DNA of 64,000 nucleotides from Amaranthus tricolor (Eukaryota; Streptophyta; Magnoliopsida; Caryophyllales; Amaranthaceae), in contig NC_080049.1 in the NCBI RefSeq assembly GCF_026212465.1, positions 37,075,885 through 37,139,884 of the forward strand, in the 5' to 3' direction. A program made the translations under genes and the position numbers. Within the stretch, counting starts at the first letter, position 1, and each line of letters opens with the position of its first letter. Positions 34,272 to 46,700 of the stretch are shown here, in pieces. The notes under the pieces are model-generated. The model was not told the origin of the DNA. It saw only the letters and a program-made list of their open reading frames with translations, and did not search any database.

Positions 34272-37200
34272 AAATACTATACTTGCTAGCTAGTTAAAAG
34301 TCTTAATTTAGGCATCTACAACAATCTTAAATTTGGCAAGTTGCAATTCTTAGAATCAAAAATATTATTAATTATTAATAATATAAATATGGTCTCATTC
34401 ACAAGTCGTACATGTAAACTAAGAATTATATTTATGCCAATTTATCAATTATAATGAACAAAGTATCAAAAGCAAACTCAAAAAATAGCAATTTGCCAAT
34501 TAGCAAATTTACAATTCATATATTATTATAACTTAATAAAATAATTGAGATTTTCAAATGACATTTTCTTAGAGGTTCGCCACATGAAATGTAATTATTG
34601 ACTATGATATAACACAGAATGTAAATATTGGCTATTATAAGAAGTATAATAATATAATTTAATAACATGTATACTTTTAACATAGGATCATGTCAATTTT
34701 CAAGATCCAATGTCATCGATATGATGCCACGTGGCAGGTGACCACAGGCAACAACATAAAGAATGTCCATGCAAAAACGTAGGTGGCTCTACAATTGGTG
34801 AACTAAAATGAATTAACACAAAAACCATACGCAATAGCCAGATTAATTTTTTCAAACTTGTATTGAATATACAAGACAATTTGCCATACATGTGAGGGTG
34901 CCTCCTTTGGAGGAAAGCAAATACACATGGTAAGACATTTGGTAGGCACATTCATTGAATTATATAATTTAGGTCTTTTTGTTGCATTGTGGCCTCCCCA
35001 TGTGAGCAAGGCCCTTAGATTTGAGTGGCTTATATTAGAATGAGCGTATTATTTGAGTGTTTGTTCAACTTTGAGTGTTTTTTGTTTAGGTGAGTGAATA
35101 AAGAGATATTTTATATGTGTTAAAGTAAATCAAGAGGTTATAAGTTGATTGGTTAGAGCTTAAGATTATATGTCTATTACATTTTAAATTCTTTTAAATT
35201 AGAGTTTATTGTAAGGAGAATTTAAATTCGGACCTGTCTATACCATGGCTCAAAAAACCTCACTAACAATTAAAAAAAGTTATATATAATAAAAGAAAGG
35301 CAGTCAAGTTGGTTTATTAAACATGCAGACGTGAGTGTTCAGGCCACATCATACTAGCATACTAAATGTGTCTGTTTCTTATGAACAAGAAGTCTAAATA
35401 TAGCATAAACCTCCTAATCATATGTACCATATCAAACCATCATATTTAGTTCCAACTTAGTGTCAGGGTCGGGAGAGTGGCAAGCCAGCAACAAACAAAT
35501 CATACTCGTATCCTCTCCAAAGAGAAGGTAGGAGGAATGAGATCAAAGACCTCCAAAAACCTCTATGTACCTGATGTTAAATGAGGCGTGGATGAAATTT
35601 AAACTTGAAACCTATAATTTTAATAAAAAGTCAAAAAACAAACTCAACTAAATTCATAATCAAAGCTCCAAGTTATATTTTATATACCCTATTAATTAGT
35701 ACGTTTTCTTCCGTAGCTCTAAACAACAATTAAATAAGTACTTAATTAGATACAAATATATACTATATGTTGGCATATGACTAGGAGAGACATGGCTTTC
35801 AGTGAAACAAATATTAGTGTTATTAGGTACAACATCAACATATTATTGGTACACAAAACACCTCATGCCTTTGGCCCCTCGCTCTCGTCATCCCTATCTT
35901 ACCCTTTGTATGTTATGTCATTAAGATTTGATAAGGAAATATATATATATATAGTAACAACTGCAAGAGCCTCAATGGCTTACTGTATTTATTATTGTTT
36001 TGCAAAGTTTTGGAAAACTTTTAACGTTTAAATTTGCAATTACATGGAATTAGGTAAGTTGGGATATATGAAAGCTCACTTGTTTGTATTTACATTTTAA
36101 GTATTAGGATTATATTAATGGTATGCAACACACTACTCTTTTATACATGTGATGGCTTGGCTTGTCTAGTCATTGGATCCACGTAACACATATTAATATA
36201 ATAATCAATCACAAGATTTTTTTAGAACTTAATAATTGTCAATTATTTTGAATCAGAGTGAATAACCGAAATAAATTAATATGAAAAATATCAGCATAAA
36301 ATTCACTAATGCATAGAACTTAACTAATTTATACTGCATACATACTTAAATGTCAAAGAAGGATGTTGAGTATTAACCCCCAACGCACATAAATAAAATT
36401 GATAACTCTTTCGGTAATACATACTTTAATAATGTTTCTAATTATAAGCCACCAAGTCTCACTCCTAAGAACTTATCCCTTATAGTTATAAACTTGTAAT
36501 ATAAGAAAATTTTATTTAGAATAATCCAACCTATTTATGATTTTCCTACAATAATCTCACATATTGATTAATCATGAATAATCCCAACTTTAAGGGATGT
36601 TTGCCTAAAGTAAACTTGGGTAACCCAATGACCTGCTATAGTAGGTAATTCATCAAAAAAGTAAACTAAAAATTAATCTAAAATTCGAGAATAATTTTGA
36701 AATTTACATAAAAAATTCTAAATAATAAAAAAAATCATAAATTTTTTTAAAACATTTTTAACATTTTTTCGAGATTTTATTTTAATTTATTTTTTTTTGG
36801 AAAAAAAAACAAAACTTGTTTTAAATGGTTTGAGTACTGCCGTACTGGTGCTTTTTAGGCAAAATTGCTACTCCTATATCGGAAGTTACTAGTACCAATT
36901 ATGGATTGGTTTGATAGTTAAAGGCATTTCTTTACATATTTATAATTAGAATTCGATTTTCATTACTTATAAAACGATCAATTCCTCTTATATATATTAA
37001 AATATCCTTACCATAAAATAGAAAAATTAAAAATAAAACTAATATTCTAACCGTCATTATCACAAAATTCATAACTCTTCGAGAATTCGGACTTCTATAT
37101 AAATATAATAACTTGTTGTCAATAGAATATATTATAGAAGTATGCACTCAAACTTTTAATGGTTTAATTTTTTATATTATATTGAAAATAAATGTAGCAA

Positions 37201-37657
37201 AAGGTTCACAATTTACGAGTTTGAATATTATTTACAGACGTCTTCTTTCAAGTTAAGTATTTATAGTCAAGACTAATGTTTTTCAAGTGAGATGCATGAG
37301 CCAAAGTGTAATACGCTCAGATATGATTAAATGAAGAATGAGGGAATTAAGAAAAAGTAATTTTGATTTACATGTAAATTAGGTTTTTTTGATTTATAAG
37401 ATGTAAAGTTTTGATAAATAATATTAGATCAATATAATGATAAAACTTACTTGGTTCTTAAATAATCTATGATAATTTATGAAAGTAAATTCATTGTTTC
37501 AAACAGAAATTGAGTATTAATTATTAGTTTCGAAAGTTATTTATGATAGGAGTGGAGCATGTTAGCAATTACCAACCTAACAGACAACAAGCTACGTAGA
37601 ACATGGTAAGTAAGAATCATTCTAGGGACAAAAACCTTTTAAATTACTTCTATATAA

Positions 37658-37658
<1 letters not shown>
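34272..37658. other. AT-rich intergenic DNA
   Basis: No gene recognised over 3.4 kb on either strand; open frames are short and unrelated to any family I know. A short (TA)n lies at 35940-35953. Confidence 0.5.

Positions 37659-37711
<53 letters not shown>
37659..37711. repeat. (ATT)n microsatellite
   Basis: About 17 units of ATT. A complementary-looking (AAT)n run lies 230 bp away. Confidence 0.95.
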
Positions 37712-37934
37712 GACAATATATAAACTAATGATATTTCTTTCAAAATATAATGCATGTAGGAGCCAGCCAAAGTATTCCTTCAATTATATATGCTAATTAT
37801 TTTGCACAAAAAGAAGCTAAAAGGGAAAAATAATTCAATTAAACAACAAAAAATATCACATTAATTAAGCAATTCTATCTTACAAAACATCAATGATCAT
37901 TAATCAAACTCGGATTATGATATTATAATATAAA

Positions 37935-37935
37935 T

Positions 37936-37998
<63 letters not shown>
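37935..37998. repeat. (AAT)n microsatellite
   Basis: About 21 units of AAT/TAA. With the (ATT)n at 37659-37711 it forms a potential long-range hairpin. Confidence 0.95.
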
Positions 37999-37999
<1 letters not shown>

Positions 38000-38080
38000 G
38001 TGTTCAAACTAATGCAACAAGTATATAAGTTTAAATAATAAATTGATAAAAATATCATTTATAATATTTTCTAAGAAATA

Positions 38081-38361
38081 CTCTTCAATTCTTTTTGTTT
38101 GTCTCATTTTTTTGTTGGGTAAGTTCACCCTACTTGTCCCATTTCTATTTTAAAACCTATATTTATAAGTGGTCTCTTCATTTTCTTAATATTAAAAATA
38201 CCCAACATTGCACATGGGTCTACTATTTTACGTGATCCCCTCAATTCTTAATATTAAAAAAACTCAATATTACACATGAGTCTACTATTTTAGGTGGTTC
38301 GCTCACTTTCTTAATATTTGTGCCCAAGCCAAATGGGACAACTAAATTGAATTGAAAGGAG
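38081..38361. mobile_element. Stowaway-like MITE (281 bp)
   Basis: Flanked by TA. The left end CTCTTCAATTCTTTTTGTTT pairs with the right end TTGAATTGAAAGGAG. The interior has duplicated ACATGGGTCTACTATTTTA / ACATGAGTCTACTATTTTA blocks. No coding capacity. Confidence 0.75.
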
Positions 38362-38363
38362 TA

Positions 38364-39040
38364 TCTTTTATTGAATTCAAAATAATTACGAAGTTTATAA
38401 AATAATAATAATAATAATAATAACTTGTAGTAATAATAACTTCTTGTATAATTTAAACCTAATTGTCGTATTAGCTTATCTTAGCTTGATTGTGATTGGT
38501 ATGTTATCCTTTGTAGTTACTAAGCAGAGATGGTAATGGTATAATAGCAGGATCCACTGATCCAGGTATAGTGGTAGGCCGGGTTAATGTTAATACCGGT
38601 CATGGGGTTGACTTGCTAATTATTATAGGTTAAATGATTTATTGATTTTGATATGCTTCTATTAAATGAAAGTGTAAGTAGTAGTTAATTAACCAACAGA
38701 TTTAGGAATTTGGATTTAGCTACATGCATCTTAGGGCCCAATTTTGAGGTACAACTCTGGATTTGCGTTGAATTGACTTCATTATCATTTTTTTTTTAAT
38801 AAACGTATCCATACAATCAGTATATTTCTTTATATATTTCTTCATGTGAACACTTTACAATCAGTATATTTCTTTATATATTTCTTCATGTGAACACTTT
38901 AAAACTGTAAATAATCACTTTATAATTATAATTGGTAAAATTGTAAGTGATCACTTTAAAATTATAAGTAATTATTTTAAGACTATAAAAAAATAATCAC
39001 TTATAATTAATCATCTCTAATTGTGTCGGCCTATTATATA
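38364..39040. other. Intergenic DNA with a 45-bp tandem duplication
   Basis: ATCAGTATATTTCTTTATAT plus ATTTCTTCATGTGAACACTTT occurs twice in a row at about 38817-38901 with only trivial differences. It is followed by diverging AATCACTTTA repeats. No gene seen. Confidence 0.75.
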
Positions 39041-39296
39041 CTCCTTCCTATTCTACCCATTAATCCATTTATTTTTTTTCACTATTCAGTTATCACTCTT
39101 AATTTGTATTTTATTCTTAGTCTATAAGTTAAAACATAGTCATTTACAATCTTGTTTAATTCGTCTCAATACAAAGATTATTAATATTTATTTTTTATAA
39201 TTTTTAATTAAAAATAATTAGAGATATTAAATGTTAAAATGTTGCCTCGACATGTGTGAAAAACTAAATGGGACTAATAGGTTGAATAGAAGGTAG
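39041..39296. mobile_element. Stowaway-like MITE (256 bp)
   Basis: TA flanks both ends. CTCCTTCCTATTCTACCCAT at the left pairs with GGGACTAATAGGTTGAATAG AAGGTAG at the right. A degraded relative lies at about 1640-1810. Confidence 0.8.
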
Positions 39297-39311
39297 TATA
39301 TTTTAAAATAT

Positions 39312-39562
39312 TCTTGTGAGAGACGGCCTTTTTGAGAGACCATCTCTAATTGAGTCAGCCTATTATATATATTTTAAAATATTATAAATAGGCATTAAGA
39401 ATGATTTAAGTAGATATTAAAGATATTGAAAGTAGGCATTAAGGATACTGTAAGTAAGCATTAAGGATAATGTAAATAGGTATTGAAAATACGGTAAGTA
39501 GACATTAATCTTTAATGGAGTGGGCTTGAGATACGTCTCTCAAAGAGACGGTCTCTCAAGAG
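39312..39562. mobile_element. GAGAGAC-ended MITE, copy 2 (about 250 bp)
   Basis: The left end GTGAGAGACGGCCTTTTTGA GAGACC pairs with the right end GTCTCTCAAAGAGACGGTCT CTCAAGAGAC. The interior has six or so units of a roughly 20-bp repeat around AGTAGGCATTAAGGATA. It lies 15 bp from the previous MITE. It is the best-preserved copy of this family in the window. Confidence 0.7.
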
Positions 39563-39911
39563 ACTATCCGTTAATTTTATTACTTAGTATTGTAGGCACA
39601 TACTAAACGTGTTGTGAGAAGCTAAAAAATCTCAAACAATTAGACGTACATTTGTAAGTATTAAAAAATTAAATCTCAACGTGTAATAATATTGAATTAA
39701 ATATGTCATCTCAACAAAAGAAATATATAAGAATAGTATATAACAATATCATAAATACATGTGCTCTCCATCCTTATGAATTTGTTATCATATATTAACA
39801 CGTAAAAGTATTAACTTGATTTGCATAATATAGTAAATTAAAAGAAACATAGGAATACCATAAGAAAAAGGAAAAGCGAATGGAATATAAAACAAGAAAA
39901 TGAAAATGATA

Positions 39912-40117
39912 CTCCCTCCTATTCATAGAGAATGGGGTGAAAAAGCACTTAAGTAGGTGAAAAACTCTCTTTTTCCATAAAGGGTATTGATATTTATGTG
40001 TTATTGTGTTGTTTTAGTAAGGGTAAAAAGATAAAAAAGAATGACAAATAAAAATGGAACATTTTCAGTGAATTAGCCCAATAAGAAAATGCTCCATTTT
40101 CTATGAATAGGAGGGAG
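39912..40117. mobile_element. Stowaway-like MITE (206 bp)
   Basis: TA flanks both ends. CTCCCTCCTATTCATAGAGA ATGG pairs with CTATGAATAGGAGGGAG. The subterminal ATGGAGCATTTTCTTA is also mirrored. Classic CTCCCTCC-type Stowaway family. Confidence 0.85.
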
Positions 40118-40739
40118 TATTAAGTAGGTATAATATTGTATGACAAAAGAAGTGTATTAGTATTTAGTAGTTTGATTATGGAATAAGGCAGCCCAAAAGA
40201 TTGAACAAAATCAAAATTGCAAACCAACAATTGCAAACATCTGACATATTAATATATTATGATATGATGTACTCCTCAGACCTCACACATTAATAATCGC
40301 AACCAACGATTATTAAGCATTCTCCTCTTTCACAAGATTCATACCCCCAAATATACACATGTATAAATCAAAATCAAAATTGAAAAATAAAAAATAAAAA
40401 GAATACAAAACTTTTACTTCCAAGTTCCAAAGAATTTGAAACCTGCAAGTACAAATCAAATTGCGAAAAAGCCGATACTTTCTCACCGACCAAAAGCAGC
40501 AGGCGGAGCCAAAACAAATGTAGCCTGCATATCATTAATACATCAAGCACAACGTGAGAAGCCAAAATGGGTTAAATTACATAAAACAAGTACAATATGA
40601 AGTACCTGCGAGCGAGGGTATTGGCTATTCTCATCTTCAAGCACACAAGCAAATCACTTACTAGTTACTACTCACACAATTCATAGAAACCATTTCTTTT
40701 TTCTTGTTTTTCAAATAGACAAGCAATGACGAATAGGAA
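40118..40739 (-). other. 3' UTR and downstream region of the importin gene
   Basis: No further coding exon after the stop at 40740. A possible untranslated acceptor or donor lies near 40600-40606 (CGAGCGAG context). The poly(A) site was not fixed. Confidence 0.4.
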
Positions 40740-43700
40740 TCAAGTTTTTGGAGCCAATGAAGCAAGAGCAGTAGCAAGTGCAGGCGAGAGCGTACTCAGC
40801 AAGGCTTGCATTTGATTGCCGTACATTGAGATAAGATGCGAAAAGGCCCTTCCGATTAGGGCTTTTACTTCATTAGTCTCAACAGGTGATAATGCCACTT
40901 GAGCGAAAATATTCACCAAATCTGGAACAAGTGATAAGATCTGACATATTTTTCAGCACAAAATTCAGATTTTGCGAGCCAGGAAAAGTCAGACCGATGA
41001 AGTAGCTAGTTAGTACAGCGATAGATGAATATTACCTGAGGATGTGATGATAAAACAAGATTGCAAACACAGCTATAAACAGCAATAGACTCCTCATGAT
41101 CTTCTCTTAAAGGAAGAGCTTTCAGGAAAACAGGGAGGACCTGAAACAAGAATGAGTTAACTATCCCGAATCATCAACATTTTAAGAAAGCTCTCGATAA
41201 AGCTTAGTACTGACCTGATTTAATGGGATAGCCTCCGGGTGTACCATAATCATCCTTGCCACAGCACCTGCTGCATTATCCCTCACGGCATTATCTGGTT
41301 CAGATTCGCCAAAACGTGGGTAAAGTCCTTTCAAGATGTCTCCATAATATCTAATACTGATGTAAAGGAAAACACGATATTCTAACATAAAAGAAAAAAC
41401 CAATTGTAGAAATAAGGCTGTAAAACTGAAATTTAAACAAAGGGAGGATACTTCAATGCCACTTCACCACCGTTTCTGCAGAACTCACCAACGCAAAACG
41501 CAGCATTTCTCCGATTTGTTGCATCAGAAGATACCAATTCTTTTAAGACCAATGGCATCACCGCCTGAACACGAGTCAATATTTTATGAGAAGGTTCAAA
41601 ACCTAGTGTTGAAGAATGATATCAACAAAATCATGCAGCTTTTATGGAGTAACACTTCGATTAATTTTAGGAATCTAGTCCAAGTAGTCCTAACAATAAG
41701 GTGCAATCACTTTCAATCAGGTAATCTAACAAAATATTACATCAACATAGCCTGCTATAGGTGAGCCCATGTTCTGCGCAACTTCTGCAAGGGTTGCAAC
41801 TACCATGGTCCGATCTTGTGGTGGACGTGAATTTTTCTGCACAACCAAAATGGTTAGATGAAAAAATCACAAATATGAGTTAATGATAAATTATACATTT
41901 GAATTTATACCCACCGCAAATTTCATCAGGGGGTTAAATAGTTTGGCTAGCACGGGTGCAAAATGAGGACCCATGGCCTTGGAAAATGCTGGAAGGAGGT
42001 CAGAAACTGCATCCATTAAGACCTCATCATGTGTAGCGTCATCCTCATCATCATCACTATCTGATTCAATCTGCTGACATGCAGACTGCTCATTAAGAAG
42101 CATTAGAGTGGCATCAACTAGCTGCGGCATATCTGAAATAAAAATAAAGACATAACATGATGAGCTTGCATTGAAGGGGGACAGGTGTAATAACAGCAAG
42201 AAAGCCTTATTCTCAGCATATGAGGCAAAGAGGAAGACGAAATTAAAAAGCTCCATCTGAAGATTAATACTAACATGGCTCAATAGGCATATATCCTGTA
42301 TCCTTGATGATGTCTGCTATACCCATACAAGCTTGAGCTACAACTTCCTTGTCATCATCCTCGGTCATAGTTTTAATTAATATGTTCATGACAGTATCTG
42401 TCGATAGAAGGGAGAATAAATTGTAGTCAACATGGGCCCAAAGGTGGCCATTAAAAGCCAAAAGAAAACCGATGTTGCTCACAAAACACAATCTTATAAA
42501 TAGTAATTACCAAGAACTTCTTTTGCTTTTGCTGAACCGTCCTGCAACCAATGACGAAGGAAACACAATTAGTCTTTGCCTTTTCCAGATGATCAGGACT
42601 CGGGACACAGTTAGGTGTGAAGAGATTGACTAGTAAACTGTTCAATTATTTTCTTAGATGTTGTGTCATGAAGATAGATTACCAGAAAATATGAAGAGAC
42701 TTCTATGATATCAATGAAAAATATGCATCAAATTTCTAGTAAATTGTTTCTCACAATGGCACTACAAAATCAGAAAGTGGATAAGCTGTGGGTGCCAGTA
42801 ACTATTTTATCAGATACAGCACATAAGGATAAAGAATAAGTGAAGCTATATGAAATAATCATGATACACTCACCACTTGTCCTTGGTAGACTGCTTGTGC
42901 TGCTATAATTATATCTGCAACCAAAGCATAACTAATTATACACTCATAAAACAAAATATAACACATAGGTCATAGCTACATAAAGACTTTACATCTCGTT
43001 TGGATGTCAAGTGTCCTTCTTTGTCTTGGAAAACTACACATGCACACATCTACATACATACTCCTCTGTCCCACTTAATTTGCCCCATTTTTCATTTTAG
43101 TATGTCCCAATGAATTTGCCTCATTTCTATTTTTGGGATGACACCACCACTTTACTTTTTGCATTCTCTCTTATTTCTAAATACCCCACTATTTTAACTC
43201 AATTGCTTAATCTCTATGCCAAAAGTAAAAGGGGCAAAGTGGTTGGGATGGAGGAGTATTGAATTTGCTACAAGTACAAAATCATGCTTTTTCAATTTGT
43301 TTGGGTTGAGGTAAAACATGACAAAATATTTGAAACGATATATATGCTGACGAGAGATTAAAAATTAAATGTGCGAGTGAGAATTAGTATGAGTGTGGGG
43401 TAATTTTTTAAAAAAAAAAAGAAAATGAAGCAAATATAGGAGGGCAGATGAAAATAAAAAATATAGAAAATTGAATGGAACATAGAAATAAATCAATAAT
43501 GTATAGTATAATTTTCCATTAATTTTTTGTTTTTCACTACTTTAATAAGTTAGCAAAGTTTGTCTCTCCGTTCTCCAATCTATAGACACATCGGGATTGA
43601 CCACGGATATAAAGTGGAAAGTGGACAAATGTGGCAAGAAAAGCGGTAGAAAAGGGTCCAAATAATAAGAAAGAAAAGGAGGGGGAAACCACAATCCAGG

Positions 43701-46700
43701 AATGAAATGGCTTTGCTTATTTCTATAGCAACCAAAAAAAAAATTTAAAAACTCATGCACCATCATGGACCAACAACAATCATTCATATATAAATAGATT
43801 ATAAAATGGTCTAGAACCCTGTCACTTGGACCACACATCAAAGGGTCATTTGATGAACAACAATGAAGTATGACTGTATGAGCATTGCACAAATATTTAA
43901 AGGTATAAATATTTTCCTATACAGTTTATGGTGTGTAAATAGGTAAAGGTAAAAATCATATAACATTCAGGAACAAGACTACAATGGCCACAAGCCACCA
44001 TATACTCATTATCCTATCTTTAGATATATGACATATCTGAATTCCAGCTGAAGTGCTAAACTATTTTTAAAAATGTTCTGCCTTTACCATATAAAACCTC
44101 AAAAGAGAACCCCAATGGCCTAAAATGATCCAAGCAAACCTTGGAAATATAGTGATGCTTTCAGATACAACAGGAATTGATGAATAATTTACCAAAAAAC
44201 GAAAGAAATTAGTAATATTACTGAATTTTTGACTGAACGGGAAGCAACAAAGCAAAGAAGCCTTAGCTGTTTCTCATGAAGATCAGCTGCGGGACATTAG
44301 ATTGGGTAGAATGACAATGAAACCATAAGCATCTTTATAGCGGTGATAAACTTTGATGTTCAGATTTCAGAATAAACTTTTCCCTATCTAATTAAATTAG
44401 AAAGTTTCAGCAGGGTGGTACAAGTAAGTGACTAGCACAACAAACAATTCATTTGAAGAAATCCTTCATAAAACAAACCTATATTTTTGTAGTTTTTCAA
44501 TTTTTTCATTGATCTTTCTTTTTTGATTGCCAACAGATTCATGCTTTTAATTCGCAACTGTATAATCTCACTCAATTTCCTTCCACTACTCATCAAAAAC
44601 TAAGAAAAGGTTGAATTATATAAGTAGACATGAAGCATTTTACTGTTCCTAGTTACATAGCCTAAAATGGTATAGATTTTTATATTGAAAAGTCCACTTT
44701 AAAAGGCAGAAGTAGCCTAAAATGAGTGTTTTGCATCCAGCAAATATAACATACAATGGTCAATGTATAGCAGTATAAGTAGATCATAAGCACATACAAG
44801 GAGAAAGTAAGTAGAACGGAGGCCAGGCCGTGTAAAAAAAGGCACAGCAGATGTAGCTACTCACTTTTCAAGGCGATGATGGCCTGAAGTCTTACATCCT
44901 CATGAAAGTAAGTAGAATGTCGCACCAAGATTTTTATAGTCTCCTCCAAATATCTTTAAAGGTACATCAAGGATTTCAAACTCATGACAAGTGAAGGAAA
45001 CAAAAGAACAAGATGCAGCAGAAAAAAAAAAAAGCACGGTTGAAACAAAAAGGATACGGTTCATAAAATCTTCTGGTATGAAGAGCAAAGAGTCCTAGAG
45101 CCTGCGTAGCAGCTGCCTTTTCATCTAACACTCCTGTTCTTATGCTAATATTTCTTACTCTTGGTTCATCATGAGCTTCATCATCTGATGAGACTCCGCC
45201 AAATCCATGAACATTTTCATCATCATCGGATTCATCAATGTCGACAGCAGAACCATCATCAAGATTGCAAGAGGAAAATGCCAACGGCACAACATGTGAA
45301 AGGTACTGCGGTTTAATTAACAAGTTATTCATTCATATCAATATAAAAAAAAAAAATGTTCGCGTAATTACAAAAGAAAATGATCATAATTACATTGACA
45401 AAGCCATCATCCAGAATTTCGGCCACATTGCTGAAGAATCCATGGGTATATTCGCGCAGCTCACTGAATTCCAACTCAAAACCCTGAAAATGGCAAGAAA
45501 TTTTTATATTATAATATACCTAAAGAAAAGGCAGCCATCCCAAGTTCCATACACATTAAAAGATATAGAACCTTAATTGCAGCTTCAACATAAGGTGGCA
45601 ATACGGACTCCATCCTTGCTCTCCCAGCAGACATTGCTACTATCCCTACTAACTCAGTGGCCCTTGCTCGTGAACAGAGGTCCTCATCATTTGTTAAAAC
45701 CATGAAATTTTTCATCAGTTCAAGGACCCTTTCAGCATATGGTAAGAAAGCCTCGTCTGCAGCAGATGCAACAGAACCAATCGCAGACTGGGAAAAAATA
45801 TAAAATAAAAATGTTCAATCTTGTGAAAAACGCTAAGCAAGATGCATGAATCTGCCAAAAGGAACACACCAAGTGAGATGTGCAACAAATATATAATATC
45901 TAAGTAATCTAACCATGCAAGTCTCTTGTAAGTTCCGAGGACTGTTTTGAAGAGCAGCTAAAAGCTTCCCCATTAAAGGATCAATAAAAGGAAGGATTTC
46001 CTCACCCATATTCTCACAAAACGCAGCTAAAGCATAGTATGACTTTTCCTGCAAAGGAAATCCATAGCAATCATAAACAAAAATAAATAAATTATTGAAA
46101 TTATAGGAGAAAATATCCTGCCTTACCTTCACATCATTAGAGCCATCCTCCAAAGCGTTTAATATGCAAGGCAGCACACTCTCATAATGTGATATAATCT
46201 CAGGCTGCAGGTGCTCAGCAAACTGACCTAACGCAAATGAGGACGCGCCTCTCACCATCTGTTCCGGATCTCGTAAACACCCCAAAACTATATGAAGAAC
46301 AGGCTTCAAATTACTTTTCATCAAATCCAAGCAACCCTCAGATATAACTCCCAAAGCTGTGACTGCAGCTTCCCGAAATTTAGGATCTACATTTTGACAG
46401 CTAATAGATGCGAATTCAAATATTGGTTGAAAAACTTGCTTTGGGAGGTTCAAAGCCATTGTGTCAATAACTTCAGCAGCAGCTCGATCAGGGGCAAGGT
46501 CCTCATCATCATCCCTGTCACTTGACTCTGCAAGTAAAGGGCAGATGACATGCAAGACTGGCATAATCAACTTGTGTTTTTTAAGAGAATTATATTTATA
46601 TTTTGCTAGCCAGGAGATTATTTGAATAGCCTGAGAAACAAAGTCATGGAAAAAGTTGTCATTATGAAGCAAATACTATGAAGTCTATAATTGATCGATC

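Noticed and set aside
34700..35009. Cys- and His-containing minus-strand frames
   Set aside because: Short, overlapping in two frames and without recognisable motifs; no evidence for a gene.
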